A DNA stretch of 64,000 nt, taken from NCBI GenBank assembly GCA_963742035.1, contig CAVUKH010000001.1:744001-808000 (forward strand). The letters run 5' to 3'. The notes beneath the pieces are model-generated. The model was not told the origin of the DNA and did no database searches. It worked only from the letters and a program-made list of their open reading frames with translations. This DNA is from Bog-473 sp963742035. GTDB lineage: Bacteria; Actinomycetota; Acidimicrobiia; Acidimicrobiales; RAAP-2. The position numbers and the translations under genes are program-made. This document shows positions 43,852-53,128 of this stretch, in pieces. Every line of letters begins with the position of its first letter. The first letter of the stretch is position 1.

Positions 43852-46161
43852 GTGACCGACCCAACGACGTCAGTGACCTCCGGTCCGACGCGGCCGGTCG
43901 TCCACTGGGTCCGATCGAAGGACCCCGAACTCCTGGTGGTCAAGCGCTCGGTCAGAGCCGCCGTGGTGATGCCGTTGGTGTTCGCCCTGACACATGCCGC
44001 GTTCTCGAACCCACAAGTCGCGTTGTTCGGAGCATTCGGATCCTTCGCGCTCCTGCTCCTGGTGGAGTTCACCGGCCGACCTCACGTACGCCTCGCCTCC
44101 TACGGGGGCCTCTACGTCGTGGGGGCCTGCTTCGTCGTACTCGGCACCGTCGTCTCGACGAACAGGGTGGCTGCCGTCGTGACGATGGCGCTCGTGGGCT
44201 TTGCCGTGCTCTTTGCCGGCGTTGTGGCGCCGCAGGCGGCCACGGCCACGACGGCGGCCCTGCTCACCTTCGTCTTGCCCGTGGCGGTAGCCCAGCCGGT
44301 GTCGGCGATCGGACCGCGGCTCATCGGGTGGACGATTGCCGCCGCCTTCTGCATTGCGGCCTGCATGTGGGTGTGGCCACCGCCCTGGCATGACAACCTC
44401 CGACGCCGACTGGCTGCGGCGATCTCGGCCGTCGCCCGTCTGGCCGACGCGCGCGCCGCCGGTGCGGACGACGCGCCGGCGTCTGCCGACGTGGCCGCCG
44501 AGCTGCAGCGGCTGAGCCAACAGTTCTCCGGTACGCCCTACCCCCCGACGGGCGCCGCCTCGGGGGCCGTGGCGCTCTCCAAGCTGGTGGGCCGTGTCGA
44601 GTGGGTTGCCGGCAACACGGCCATGATCGGCGACGGGCACTGGTCGCCGGACCCGCTCCCCGCTCGAGCCGTGACCGAGCAGGTGGCCGAGACCCTCCAC
44701 CAGACGGCCGCACTGATCTGCGACGGCGAAGGTCACCCGGTCCACGATCGGGCGCGCATCGAAGCGGTACAGGAGTCGGCCCGAAGACTGGACCGGTTGA
44801 TGCTGGCCGCCCTCGAGGCCGATGTGAGCTCGCTGACGGACGAGGAAACCGCGCCACCGTCGGCCACCGGCTCCCCGGTCGATCCGGGAATCAGCGAGAG
44901 CATCGCCGGCACGCTCGACCCCGGATTTCACGCCCGGGCACTGGGCATCGCCACCGAGCTCGTGGCCGACGCCGCGCTCGAGGCAGCCGGTGCCGAGGCG
45001 GTGAGCGACCGCCGCCTCGGTATGGCCGACGAGTCCGCCCCGCAAGCTCTGGCGCATCGCCTCCTCTCGCACCTGTCCTTCCGTTCCGTCTGGTTCCGCA
45101 ATGCCCTGCGCGGCGCCGTGGGTCTGGCCCTGGCCGTGGCGGTGGTCGAGGTCACGAACGTCTCGCACGGCTTCTGGGTGGTGCTCGGCACCATGTCGGT
45201 GTTGCGCTCGAGTGCTCTCGGCACGGGCGCCACCGCCCTGCGCGCCGTCGGCGGTACCGCGGTTGGCTTCATCGCAGGGTCAGTGATCATGATCGGGCTC
45301 GCCGATCATTCGGTGTTCCTGTGGGTGGTTCTTCCAATCGTGGTGCTGCTGTCCGGCATGGCACCCTCCATGATCTCGTTTGCGGCGGGTCAGGCGGCCT
45401 TCACGTTGGTCGTGATCATCCTGTTCAACATCATTCAGCCCGTCGGGTGGAAGGTCGGACTGACGAGGATCGAGGACGTGGCCATTGGATGTGGGGTGAG
45501 CATCGCTGTCGGTCTGCTGTTTTGGCCCAGGGGCGCCACCGCAGCACTCGGGCGCGCCCTTTCCGCCGCGTTCGTGGCGAGCTCCGCGTACCTGGCCGAT
45601 GCGGTCGAACGCCTGACGGTGACGAGCCGGCACGTCGACACCGACGCCAGCCAACAGGCGTCACACCGCGCCTATCTCATCTGTGACGACGCCTTCCGCC
45701 AGTTCTTCGCCGAACGAGGAGCGAAGGTGGTGTCGGTTGAGACCATCTCCCGGCTCTTCACGGGGTCGAATCGGCTCCGGCTGGCGGCCTTCACGCTCGC
45801 CACGTTTCCTGTCCGCCCTCCGGACGCGGGACGATCCGAGGTCGAGTCGGTGGCCGTCGCCGAGGCGGTCCTTCGAGATTCCTACGCGGCCACCCACCGC
45901 TGGTACGAGCGCTTCGCCGATCTCCTGTCCGATCGGAGCGACGGTCTCGACGAGCCGGTATCCCACGGTGCGGTCCTCCATGACGTCCTGCGCAAGGCGT
46001 TCGAGGACGTTCGGGAGCAGCAGCGATCGGATCGGGTGCAGACGACGTTACAGATGTTGTGGGCTGACGAGCTCCTGGAGAACCAGAACCAGATGCAGGT
46101 CGATCTCCGGGCTTCGGCCGATCTCTTCGTCCGAGGAAAGCGACGCGGTCGTCTGATCTGA
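43852..46161 (+). CDS. FUSC-family membrane protein (aromatic acid exporter-like)
   Basis: The 769-residue protein has two membrane blocks (~residues 40-165 and ~415-560), each of about six helices and each followed by a large cytoplasmic domain. This is the duplicated layout of FUSC/AaeB-like permeases. The second block contains VVLGTMSVLRSSALGTGATALRAVGGT, the FUSC signature. Members export aromatic acids or other organic anions. It starts from GTG 30 bases after the TfoX gene. No membrane-fusion partner is adjacent. Confidence 0.86.
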   Translation: MTDPTTSVTSGPTRPVVHWVRSKDPELLVVKRSVRAAVVMPLVFALTHAAFSNPQVALFGAFGSFALLLLVEFTGRPHVRLASYGGLYVVGACFVVLGTVVSTNRVAAVVTMALVGFAVLFAGVVAPQAATATTAALLTFVLPVAVAQPVSAIGPRLIGWTIAAAFCIAACMWVWPPPWHDNLRRRLAAAISAVARLADARAAGADDAPASADVAAELQRLSQQFSGTPYPPTGAASGAVALSKLVGRVEWVAGNTAMIGDGHWSPDPLPARAVTEQVAETLHQTAALICDGEGHPVHDRARIEAVQESARRLDRLMLAALEADVSSLTDEETAPPSATGSPVDPGISESIAGTLDPGFHARALGIATELVADAALEAAGAEAVSDRRLGMADESAPQALAHRLLSHLSFRSVWFRNALRGAVGLALAVAVVEVTNVSHGFWVVLGTMSVLRSSALGTGATALRAVGGTAVGFIAGSVIMIGLADHSVFLWVVLPIVVLLSGMAPSMISFAAGQAAFTLVVIILFNIIQPVGWKVGLTRIEDVAIGCGVSIAVGLLFWPRGATAALGRALSAAFVASSAYLADAVERLTVTSRHVDTDASQQASHRAYLICDDAFRQFFAERGAKVVSVETISRLFTGSNRLRLAAFTLATFPVRPPDAGRSEVESVAVAEAVLRDSYAATHRWYERFADLLSDRSDGLDEPVSHGAVLHDVLRKAFEDVREQQRSDRVQTTLQMLWADELLENQNQMQVDLRASADLFVRGKRRGRLI

Positions 46162-46303
46162 GGAGACGGCGCCGACCCGGGGCGACCGGGGACGGTACCC
46201 ACAGAGGCGTATCGCCCAGAGTCACGTGTGCACCGCTCCCGGCGACGAAGTGGTTACAGTCGGGCGCTCGTCGAGAGCGGTGGCGGACGGAGAGAGGGAG
46301 CTG

Positions 46304-48184
46304 ATGGGGCTCAGGTTCACCTATCCAAAGAAGGTCGCCGTCGGCGTCGCGGTCATGGCGTCCGGCCTCTTGCTCAGCCCAGCGGGAGCGGGGGGAGCAA
46401 CCACCACGACGATCGCCCAGCGGACGTCAACGACGTCGAGCACGGCTCCGCCGACCACGAGCACGGCTCCGCCGACCACGAGCACCTCTGTCGTCCCCGC
46501 GCCCGTCGTCCCGTCGACCACCGCGACCACGATGCCGCAGCACGTGGTCAACCAGCCAAATTTGGACGCCCTGACACCGCACGTCGTGGCCCTGCGCGGT
46601 TCGGGGGTGCAGTACCAGAGCAGCAGTGGCGTCTCCTCGCAGGGCATCGGTCCGAAGGTCCCGAGCTATCTGAGCTCACCGGGCGGGCCGTATCTCTATG
46701 ACGCCAACGGGCGGGTCGTCCTGCTGCACGGCGTGAACGTCGTGTACAAGCACGCGCCCTACATCGCCTACCCCGATCCGGGTGAACCGTGGAACTTCGA
46801 CGCTACCGACGCCGCGGACATGCAGCGCCTCGGTTTCAATGTGGTACGTCTCGGCATCGAATGGCAGGCGCTCGAGCCGGGATCGGGCGGCCCCAACCAG
46901 CCGCAAGTCTGCACTCCGGGTGCTCCGGGGAACGCTCACGAATGGAACCGAGCCATTGCCGAGCAGTACCTGCGCCACGTGGCGGCGACCGTGAAGCTGC
47001 TCGCCCAGTACGGGATCTACACCCTGCTCGACATGCACCAGGACGTCTACAACCAGAACTTCCGCGGCGAGGGCGCGCCCAATTGGGCGGTCTGCACGAA
47101 CAACGTGCCGATCGTCCCCGAAAGCGGGCGGTGGTCGAACAACTACTCGAACCCCACGCTCCAGACAGCCGTCGGGCACTTCTGGAGCAACGACGTGGTG
47201 GGGAATCTCCAGGGCAATTACGACCTCGTGTGGAAGACGGTGGCGCAGTACTTCAAGGACAACGCCTGGGTGATCGGGTACGACCCCTACAACGAGCCCT
47301 TCTCCACGGAGACGCAGACGGCATCCGAGTCGACCTTCACCGGGCAGCTGGAGTGCTTCTACATCGGCAAGGCGCACGCGGCTCCCCTGGCTAACGGCGC
47401 GGGTGCGCTGACCTGCCCACCTGGAGACCCCAGCAGCGGCGTCATCCCCACCATCCAATCGGTCGACAGCCATCACCTGACCTTCGTCGAGCCGGACATC
47501 TATTGGGTGACCGGAGGGAACGTGCCGTCACAGTTGGGCCCGCTGCCCTTCAAGCGCGTCGTGTTCAACTTCCATACCTATTGCGGCGATCGCAGTCCGG
47601 TGACCGGCAATCCCACCGATCTCCTCAAGTGTCTGCAGGCTGAGGAGACTTCCGCCTCCGAGCAGGACATCACCCGCCTCTCCATGGGCTCCGCCGCCCA
47701 GCCCAGCGGGCCCGCCATCTTCATGAGCGAATTCGGGGCGACGACCAGCGTCCCCTTGGCCGGTTTCGACGTCGAGTGGGCCGGTTTGGATCAGTTGGGT
47801 TGGATCTACTGGGCGTGGAAGTACTACGACGACCCCACAGGATCGTCAGCCGAGGGGCTCGTGCAGCCGGACGGGTCGTATTCGCCGATCGTGACGGTGC
47901 TCTCCCGCACCTATCCGCAGGCCGTGGCGGGCGATCCCAACTCTGTGATCTTCAACCCCTTCACGGGGGCGTTCAACATGGTCTACGCGCCGACGGCGGC
48001 CGCCCACGGTGTCACGACCATTGCGATCGCGGCCTCGCAGCACTACCCGAACGGGTGGTGTTCGGCGGTCAAAGGGGGCCGGATCACCTCGACGCCCGGG
48101 GCGAGCCACCTCACCGTGCAGACCGTCGGGCATCCGGCGCAGGTGTACATCACCGTCACGGCGGGAGCCTGCCCGTCGTCTTGA
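46304..48184 (+). CDS. secreted GH5-family glycosidase (endoglycoceramidase/cellulase-like)
   Basis: The 626-residue protein has a signal peptide (VAVGVAVMASGLLLSPAGAGGA), a Thr/Ser/Pro-rich linker (~40-85) and a GH5 TIM barrel. The acid/base Glu331 lies in YDPYNEPF and the nucleophile Glu476 in MSEFGATT. LLHGVNVVYKHAPYIAY and LGFNVVRLGIEWQALEPG fit endoglycoceramidase-type GH5 enzymes, which cleave glycan from glycolipid; cellulase-like action is possible too. A C-terminal beta domain (~540-626) follows. GGGAG before the ATG sets the start. The gene overlaps the convergent VOC gene by 29 bases. Confidence 0.85.
   Translation: MGLRFTYPKKVAVGVAVMASGLLLSPAGAGGATTTTIAQRTSTTSSTAPPTTSTAPPTTSTSVVPAPVVPSTTATTMPQHVVNQPNLDALTPHVVALRGSGVQYQSSSGVSSQGIGPKVPSYLSSPGGPYLYDANGRVVLLHGVNVVYKHAPYIAYPDPGEPWNFDATDAADMQRLGFNVVRLGIEWQALEPGSGGPNQPQVCTPGAPGNAHEWNRAIAEQYLRHVAATVKLLAQYGIYTLLDMHQDVYNQNFRGEGAPNWAVCTNNVPIVPESGRWSNNYSNPTLQTAVGHFWSNDVVGNLQGNYDLVWKTVAQYFKDNAWVIGYDPYNEPFSTETQTASESTFTGQLECFYIGKAHAAPLANGAGALTCPPGDPSSGVIPTIQSVDSHHLTFVEPDIYWVTGGNVPSQLGPLPFKRVVFNFHTYCGDRSPVTGNPTDLLKCLQAEETSASEQDITRLSMGSAAQPSGPAIFMSEFGATTSVPLAGFDVEWAGLDQLGWIYWAWKYYDDPTGSSAEGLVQPDGSYSPIVTVLSRTYPQAVAGDPNSVIFNPFTGAFNMVYAPTAAAHGVTTIAIAASQHYPNGWCSAVKGGRITSTPGASHLTVQTVGHPAQVYITVTAGACPSS
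46439..46480. repeat. 21-bp tandem repeat in the Thr/Pro linker of the GH5 gene
   Basis: Two exact copies of agcacggctccgccgaccacg plus a partial third encode repeated STAPPTT units of the linker. Confidence 0.85.
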
Positions 48185-48605
48185 GGACCTCGTGCGAGGA
48201 ACGCTCCATGCTCTGCACATCGAAGTAGATCGGCAACAGATACTTGACGTAGAAGGCATGCACAGTCAGACCCGGATAGACCAGGTCCTCATACTGCTTG
48301 ATCGAGACCCGGTCGTCCTTCTCGGCATACCGTTCGCAGGCGTCGAGCAGATCGTCGACCTCCTGGCGGGTGTCCTGCAGCAGCCCGAGGTGGTCGCAGC
48401 CGGGCGAGCTGATCGGTCGCTCGCTCTCGGCCAGGAGGAGGAACTGATCGGCGTCGGGCATCAGTAGGTGACAGGACTGCCCGACGACGTCGGTATCGAG
48501 CCCTGTCCACCCGAAGATCGAGCCGTAGAAGCCGTCGATCTCCTCCCGCAGCGCCGTCGTCAGGCTGCCGACGGGAAAGGTCAACTCCATGTGGTTGAAC
48601 CGCAT
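48156..48605 (-). CDS. VOC (glyoxalase-fold) family protein
   Basis: The 149-residue protein starts MRFNHMELTFPVGSL. It contains IDGFYGSIFGWTGL and CHLLMPDADQFLLLAESERP, matching the repeated beta-alpha-beta-beta-beta of vicinal oxygen chelate proteins such as glyoxalase and dioxygenase. His in FNHMELTF and His in CDHLGLL are possible metal ligands. The upstream in-frame ATG (48644) adds a non-conserved leader. The function is unknown. Stop lies inside the 3' end of the GH5 gene. Confidence 0.78.
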   Translation of the reverse strand: MRFNHMELTFPVGSLTTALREEIDGFYGSIFGWTGLDTDVVGQSCHLLMPDADQFLLLAESERPISSPGCDHLGLLQDTRQEVDDLLDACERYAEKDDRVSIKQYEDLVYPGLTVHAFYVKYLLPIYFDVQSMERSSHEVLKTTGRLPP

Positions 48606-48875
48606 CGTCCCCGGTTCCCTCCTCGTCTGTTCTCCGGAGCCCATTGTGACCGAAGCAGCGCGATCAGTCGATGGTTTTTCCGGCGTCGGAACTCAGCCCG
48701 TCGCGTTCCCTCGCGGGTATGCGTTCTGGTTGGGACGTGCGAACTTTTGCACGGGGTAGAGAACGGGCACGCTCGGACTCTCGGCCGATTCGCTCTGTGT
48801 GATGCTCGACGAAACCCGAGCGGTTCACGGGAATCGTCCGGAGCGCTGCTCGGCAAATGGCGGCACAATGGGGGT

Positions 48876-50150
48876 GTGACCGATGGATGGCGGGTGCTCT
48901 CACTGGACCACCGGGATCCGGTGGCTCCATTGGAGGAGATCGTCCACCTCATTGATCTCGCCGGGCTGTCGACGGCGGTACCGTATGGCCGCAGCGACGT
49001 GGTGGAGGCGCTCAACGAGCGGCAGCCGGCCGTCGTCGCGATCAGCTCCGAAGGGGGAGGGCGGACCTTGGTCGGCGCAGCGGTGGCTCGCGCCGCCGGT
49101 CGGGACGCCCACCTGTTGGCGCTGGCGCTGCATCCGGACTGGCGCAACAGAGGCATTGGATCCGCCATCCTGCGCGAGCTGGACCAGCAGGTGATTCATG
49201 CCGGAGCCTATCGGCTTTTGGCACTGGTGAGTCCGGACCAGGTGGCCGAGCTCGCGTTCGCCAATCAGGGTTTCGTTCGCACCGACGGATTGCGGTTGTA
49301 CACACGCGATGCATCGATGGTGCCTGAGGAGCTCGCCGTCGTGGAGAAGTACGGCGGCCACGTTCCGCTGGCCGGCCTCTGGGATGCGATGAAGGGATTC
49401 TCCGCCACCAAGCAGCTCCTCGAACGGCGGATTGTCGCTCCGTTGCTGCACCCGGATCTGGCCTCGAGGTCCGGATTGCGCGAGCCGAATACGGTCATGC
49501 TCTTCGGCCCTCCGGGCACGGGCAAGACGACCTTCGTGCGCGCCATCGCATCCCGACTGTCCTGGGCCTTCGTCGAGCTGCATCCTTCGCTTCTCGGCCA
49601 GGGCGCGCAAGGTGCAGCGTCGTTGCGACAAGCGCTGGTCGAATTGCAAGGCATCGACCACCTGGTGTGCTTCATCGACGAAGCCGACGAGATCGCGTCG
49701 GTCCGCGCACAGCGACCCGACAATCAGCCGATCGTCAACGAACTGTTGAAAGCCCTTCCGGCCTTTCGCGATCGTCCCGGCCGCCTCATGGTGATGGCGA
49801 CGAATTCCATTGCGGCGATCGACCCCGCAATGCTCCGTCCGGGGCGGTTTGATCTCATCATCCCGGTGGGTGCGCCGGACCGGGCAGGGCGGGGCGAGCT
49901 CGCCGCTGAGTTCCTGCCGGCGTGCGAGCCCGACACCGTGGCCCAATCGACGGAGGGGTTCACGCCCGCCGACTTCGCCCTCGCCGCGCAACGGGCGGCC
50001 CAGCTTGCCTTCGACCGCGCCCTGCACGGTGGTGCTGCCGATGTCAGCTCGGCCGACTGCCTCAGCGCTGTCGAAGCCACGCGACCATCGGTGAGCCCCG
50101 AGACGACGGCCATCTACGAGTCCGAGGCTGACACCTACGCGCGGCTCTGA
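48876..50150 (+). CDS. fusion of GNAT acetyltransferase-like domain and AAA+ ATPase
   Basis: The 424-residue protein (GTG start) joins two folds. Residues ~50-145 look like a GNAT acetyltransferase, with LALALHPDWRNRGIGSAILR holding the acetyl-CoA loop (RNRGIG) and the C-terminal beta-bulge AELAFANQGFVR. Residues ~165-400 are a CDC48/FtsH-like AAA+ module: Walker A GPPGTGKT at 211-218, Walker B FIDEADE at 266-272, sensor-1 ATN at 308-310 and RPGRFD at 321-326. No protease domain or other partner follows. It may couple protein remodelling with Lys or N-terminal acetylation; this is inference. It stands alone between a 270-base gap and tRNA-Glu. Confidence 0.85.
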   Translation: MTDGWRVLSLDHRDPVAPLEEIVHLIDLAGLSTAVPYGRSDVVEALNERQPAVVAISSEGGGRTLVGAAVARAAGRDAHLLALALHPDWRNRGIGSAILRELDQQVIHAGAYRLLALVSPDQVAELAFANQGFVRTDGLRLYTRDASMVPEELAVVEKYGGHVPLAGLWDAMKGFSATKQLLERRIVAPLLHPDLASRSGLREPNTVMLFGPPGTGKTTFVRAIASRLSWAFVELHPSLLGQGAQGAASLRQALVELQGIDHLVCFIDEADEIASVRAQRPDNQPIVNELLKALPAFRDRPGRLMVMATNSIAAIDPAMLRPGRFDLIIPVGAPDRAGRGELAAEFLPACEPDTVAQSTEGFTPADFALAAQRAAQLAFDRALHGGAADVSSADCLSAVEATRPSVSPETTAIYESEADTYARL

Positions 50151-50299
50151 CTGCAGAAGACGTCCGGCCGAATTCGAAGACCTACACTCAACCCACATCC
50201 ACCAGGCCGCATTGTCATAACGGCGAAAGGCTTTCGGATATCGCATGGGCATGGACTACCTCCTGGTAGCTCACGACCCAACTCTTATAACGCTGGCTC

Positions 50300-50318
50300 G
50301 GCCTATGGGGAATAGGCC
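50300..50318. other. 7-bp hairpin near tRNA-Glu 3' end
   Basis: GGCCTAT, loop GGGGA, ATAGGCC. On the minus strand it follows the tRNA-Glu gene but the T-run comes before rather than after the stem, so it is only a weak terminator candidate. Confidence 0.35.
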
Positions 50319-50324
50319 AAAAAG

Positions 50325-50397
50325 CACCCCCAACGGGATTCGAACCCGTGCTGCCGCCGTGAAAGGGCGGTGTCCTAGGCCGCTAGACGATGGGGGC
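50325..50397 (-). tRNA. tRNA-Glu (TTC)
   Basis: On the minus strand, the 73-nt cloverleaf has acceptor stem GCCCCCA/TGGGGGT with the usual G1-U72 wobble, anticodon stem CCGCC/GGCGG with loop CTTTCAC (anticodon TTC), and T-arm CACGGGTTCGAATCCCGT. CCA is not encoded. Confidence 0.93.
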
Positions 50398-50431
50398 CGG
50401 GACCGTGCGAGTCGGCACGGAACGATCCAGC

Positions 50432-51400
50432 CTAATGGGCACCGATCGGGACGCCCGGCACGGACGTGTCGCGGGCCACCGGGGCGGGCAGCGCTTCCGG
50501 GGCGTGGTACGTGCAGGCCAAGAAGGTCTGCACGGCGCCGATCACCAAGGCGGTGGCGCCCAGAATGTGGACCTCGACCAGAAGTGCCGGCAGGTGGGTG
50601 AAGTACTGGGTGTACCCGACGGCGGCCTGGGCCACCATCACCACCAGGAGGACGCGTGCGGAGCGACGCACCCGCTCGGGGATGTCGCCCATGTGGATGG
50701 CCACGACGAGGCCGATGGTGACGCCGATCAACAGCAGGGCCAGGCTGGAGTGGAGCTCGGCCATGTCGCGCAGCGCGATGGGGATGCGCTTGGCCACCTG
50801 TTGTCCCGAGGCGTCGCCGGCGTGCGGGCCGGCGCCGGTGGTGGCGGTGCCGGCGGCGATCACCAGCGCCAGGATCCCCAGCGCGCCGTAGAAGAGGCGA
50901 ATGAGCGGCCGGGGTATCAACAGGTGCGCCGATCCGGCTCCGTAGTCGCGGGGCGAGCGATGCACCAGCACCACCGCGTCGACGAGCAGGAGCATGGTGG
51001 CGAAGAAGTGCACCATGACGACGTAGGGGTTGAGCTTGGTGTAGACGACGATCCCGCCCAGCACCGCCTGGGCCAGGACGCCGGCGACCAGCCCGCCACT
51101 GAGCCAGATCAGGTCACGACGGCGCGGGGTGCGGAAGACCGACCCGAGGAAGGCGGCGATCACCGCCACGGTGAGGACGACGGTGACCAGGCGGTTCCCG
51201 AATTCGACCAGACCGTGGAACTGCAGCGCCGGTGTCAGGTGGCCGACCGAGCACTCCGGCCAGTCGGCGCAACCGAGGCCGGATCCGGTCAGGCGGACCG
51301 CAGCCCCGGTCAGGACGATGAGCGCCGTCATGACCAGGGCCAGGACATCGAGACGATGGCTCAGCGCAGGCGAGACGGTGGGGGAGCGGCGCCGCGACAC
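50432..51400 (-). CDS. ctaA: heme A synthase (COX15/CtaA family)
   Basis: The 322-residue protein has eight helices in two four-helix bundles. GAAVRLTGSGLGCADWPECSVG after helix 1 is the diagnostic CtaA loop with its conserved Cys. EFGNRLVT, HFFATMLLL, ELHSSLALLL and EVHILGATAL supply the heme-ligand His/Glu positions. It turns heme O into heme A for the oxidase. The start is the GTG of SRRRSPTV; the frame stays open further upstream but that part is shadow of ctaB. It is divergent from ctaB 66 bases away, so both may share a promoter region. Confidence 0.88.
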   Translation of the reverse strand: MSRRRSPTVSPALSHRLDVLALVMTALIVLTGAAVRLTGSGLGCADWPECSVGHLTPALQFHGLVEFGNRLVTVVLTVAVIAAFLGSVFRTPRRRDLIWLSGGLVAGVLAQAVLGGIVVYTKLNPYVVMVHFFATMLLLVDAVVLVHRSPRDYGAGSAHLLIPRPLIRLFYGALGILALVIAAGTATTGAGPHAGDASGQQVAKRIPIALRDMAELHSSLALLLIGVTIGLVVAIHMGDIPERVRRSARVLLVVMVAQAAVGYTQYFTHLPALLVEVHILGATALVIGAVQTFLACTYHAPEALPAPVARDTSVPGVPIGAH

Positions 51401-51466
51401 TCCGGGCAAGCGTATCGGGACGCATCGCTTGGTCCCGGGCGAGCGCTGTGCGTAGGCTGAGCCGGC

Positions 51467-52402
51467 ATGTCGATTGAGGCACCAGTACTCGAGGGCTCGC
51501 GCGCGGGGCGGGCGCGGCAGACGGTCGGGGCCTATATCGCCCTCACCAAGCCACGGATCATCGAGCTCCTGCTGGTCACCACCCTCCCCACCATGGTGGT
51601 GGCGCAGCGCGGGCTGCCTCCGGTCTGGCTCATGGTCGCCACCCTGGCCGGCGGTGCCTTGGCGGCCGGGGGGGCCAATGCGATCAACATGGTGGTCGAC
51701 CGCGACATCGACCGCCTGATGAACAGGACCAAGAACCGCCCCTTGGTGACCGGCGCCATGACGCCGACCGCCGCCCTGGTCTTCGCCCTCGTGCTCGAGG
51801 TGGCCGCCTTCGTGGAGCTGTGGCTCGCCGTCAATCTGCTCTCGGCGGTATTGGCCATCTCGGCCACCCTCTTCTACGTCTTCGTCTACACGCTCTGGCT
51901 GAAGCGCCGCTCGACCCAGAACATCGTGATCGGCGGCGCTGCCGGCGCGGTGCCGGTGCTCGTCGGGTGGGCCGCCGTCACCGACAGCCTGGCCTGGGCG
52001 CCCGTGGTGCTCTTCGCCATCATCTTCATCTGGACGCCGCCGCACTTCTGGTCGCTCGCCGTCCGCTACAAGGAGGACTACCGGGCGGCCGACGTGCCGA
52101 TGCTCCCGGTGGTGGCGTCCATGAAGCGCACCACGACCGAGATCGTCTACTACACCGTGGCGCTGGTGGCGGTGTCGTTCCTCTTCGGGCCCGTGGCCCA
52201 CCTGGGCTGGATCTACATGATCACCGCAGCCGTCCTCGGCGCGGGGTTCCTCTACTTCGTGACCCGCCTGTGGGGACTGGCGCAGAACGGTCTGGCGACC
52301 GGACGCGACGCCATGAAGGTCTTCGGGTACTCCATCACCTATCTCACGGTGCTGTTCGTGGCGATGGCGGGCGACGTACTCATCACCAATCGCCTTCACT
52401 AG
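51467..52402 (+). CDS. ctaB: heme O synthase (protoheme IX farnesyltransferase)
   Basis: This 311-residue UbiA-family prenyltransferase has about nine helices. The first Asp-rich motif is NMVVDRDIDRLMNRTKNRP and the second is YKEDYRAADVPMLPVV, both typical of CtaB/Cox10. It adds a farnesyl group to heme B, giving heme O. Divergent from ctaA and followed 11 bases later by a TlpA-like gene, a common arrangement for oxidase cofactor supply. It probably serves the oxidase at 26-29 kb. Confidence 0.92.
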   Translation: MSIEAPVLEGSRAGRARQTVGAYIALTKPRIIELLLVTTLPTMVVAQRGLPPVWLMVATLAGGALAAGGANAINMVVDRDIDRLMNRTKNRPLVTGAMTPTAALVFALVLEVAAFVELWLAVNLLSAVLAISATLFYVFVYTLWLKRRSTQNIVIGGAAGAVPVLVGWAAVTDSLAWAPVVLFAIIFIWTPPHFWSLAVRYKEDYRAADVPMLPVVASMKRTTTEIVYYTVALVAVSFLFGPVAHLGWIYMITAAVLGAGFLYFVTRLWGLAQNGLATGRDAMKVFGYSITYLTVLFVAMAGDVLITNRLH

Positions 52403-52413
52403 CGTCCCGCCGT

Positions 52414-53060
52414 ATGTCCGACGAGTCATCTCCTGATCAGCCGCTGCCCCCTGCGCCAGCGCAGGGAGGACCGCCGAACGTGCGCCGGCCCCGCAAGCGG
52501 TTCATCCTCGTCGGCCTCGGCATCGGGCTGCTGATCATCCTGATCGTCGGGCTGACCACCAGCATCGGCACCACCCCGAGCACGACGACCGCGCCCCAGG
52601 AGGGTGGCCCGGTGCCCTCCTTCAGCGCTGCGAACGTCGGCCCGTCGGGCCCGGCGGATGTCTCGGTGCCGGCCGACGGGGGTGGCAGCGGCACGCCGGC
52701 GGTCCTGCTCTTCTTCGGGGCCTGGTGCTCGAGCTGCAGGCAGGAGCTGCCCCCGTTGGCCACCGCCGCCGAACAGCAGGACAAGGCGGGGGCGCGCTCG
52801 CCAAGGTTCGGGTCATCGGCGTGGAGAGCTTCGACACGACCTCGACGGCCAAGTCGTTCATCCACAGCGAGGGAGTCACGTTCCCGGTGGCGTACGACCC
52901 GACCGCCGGCATCACGAGCGGCAAGTTCTACTTCCGCGGCGACCCCTACGCCGTATTCGTCAAGGGGGACGGCACCATCGACAAGATTGTGGCGGGTGCT
53001 CAACTCACGCCCTCGTCCTTCACGGCGGACGAGCGCGCGCTCCTCCCCAGCGCGACGTAG
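52414..53060 (+). pseudogene. TlpA-like thioredoxin-fold protein with one-base frameshift
   Basis: Frame 1 (ATG at 52414) gives an anchor helix (~28-50), a Thr/Pro linker and FFGAWCSSCRQELPPL with the active-site Cys105 and Cys108, then TAAEQQDKAG. The family continues in another frame as GALAKVRVIGVESFDTTSTA and on to PYAVFVKGDG and the TAG at 53060. One G seems to be missing from the G-run at 52788-52792. Repaired, the protein would be about 215 residues, normal for TlpA/ResA-like reductases. Next to ctaB, it would reduce thiols needed for oxidase or cytochrome maturation. Confidence 0.8.
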
Positions 53061-53092
53061 GGGCTCGAAGCCTCAGGCGGTGGTGCGGCGCC

Positions 53093-53128
53093 GCGCCGTC
53101 ACTGCCACTTGCGCCGTCACTCCCACTT
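53093..53128. repeat. 18-bp tandem duplication at the 3' end of the ABC permease gene
   Basis: gcgccgtcactgccactt (53093-53110) is followed by gcgccgtcactcccactt (53111-53128), differing by one base. On the minus strand the gene ends Lys-Trp-Glu-stop in one copy, and an in-frame Lys-Trp-Gln-stop follows in the other, giving a second stop behind the first. Confidence 0.8.

Noticed and set aside
48664..48930. 88-codon minus-strand frame between the VOC and GNAT-AAA genes
   Set aside because: It overlaps the start of the GNAT-AAA gene, is Arg/Pro/Glu-rich and has no family features.
50245..50601. 118-codon plus-strand frame near tRNA-Glu
   Set aside because: It runs through the tRNA gene in antisense and is Arg/Gly-rich beyond it.
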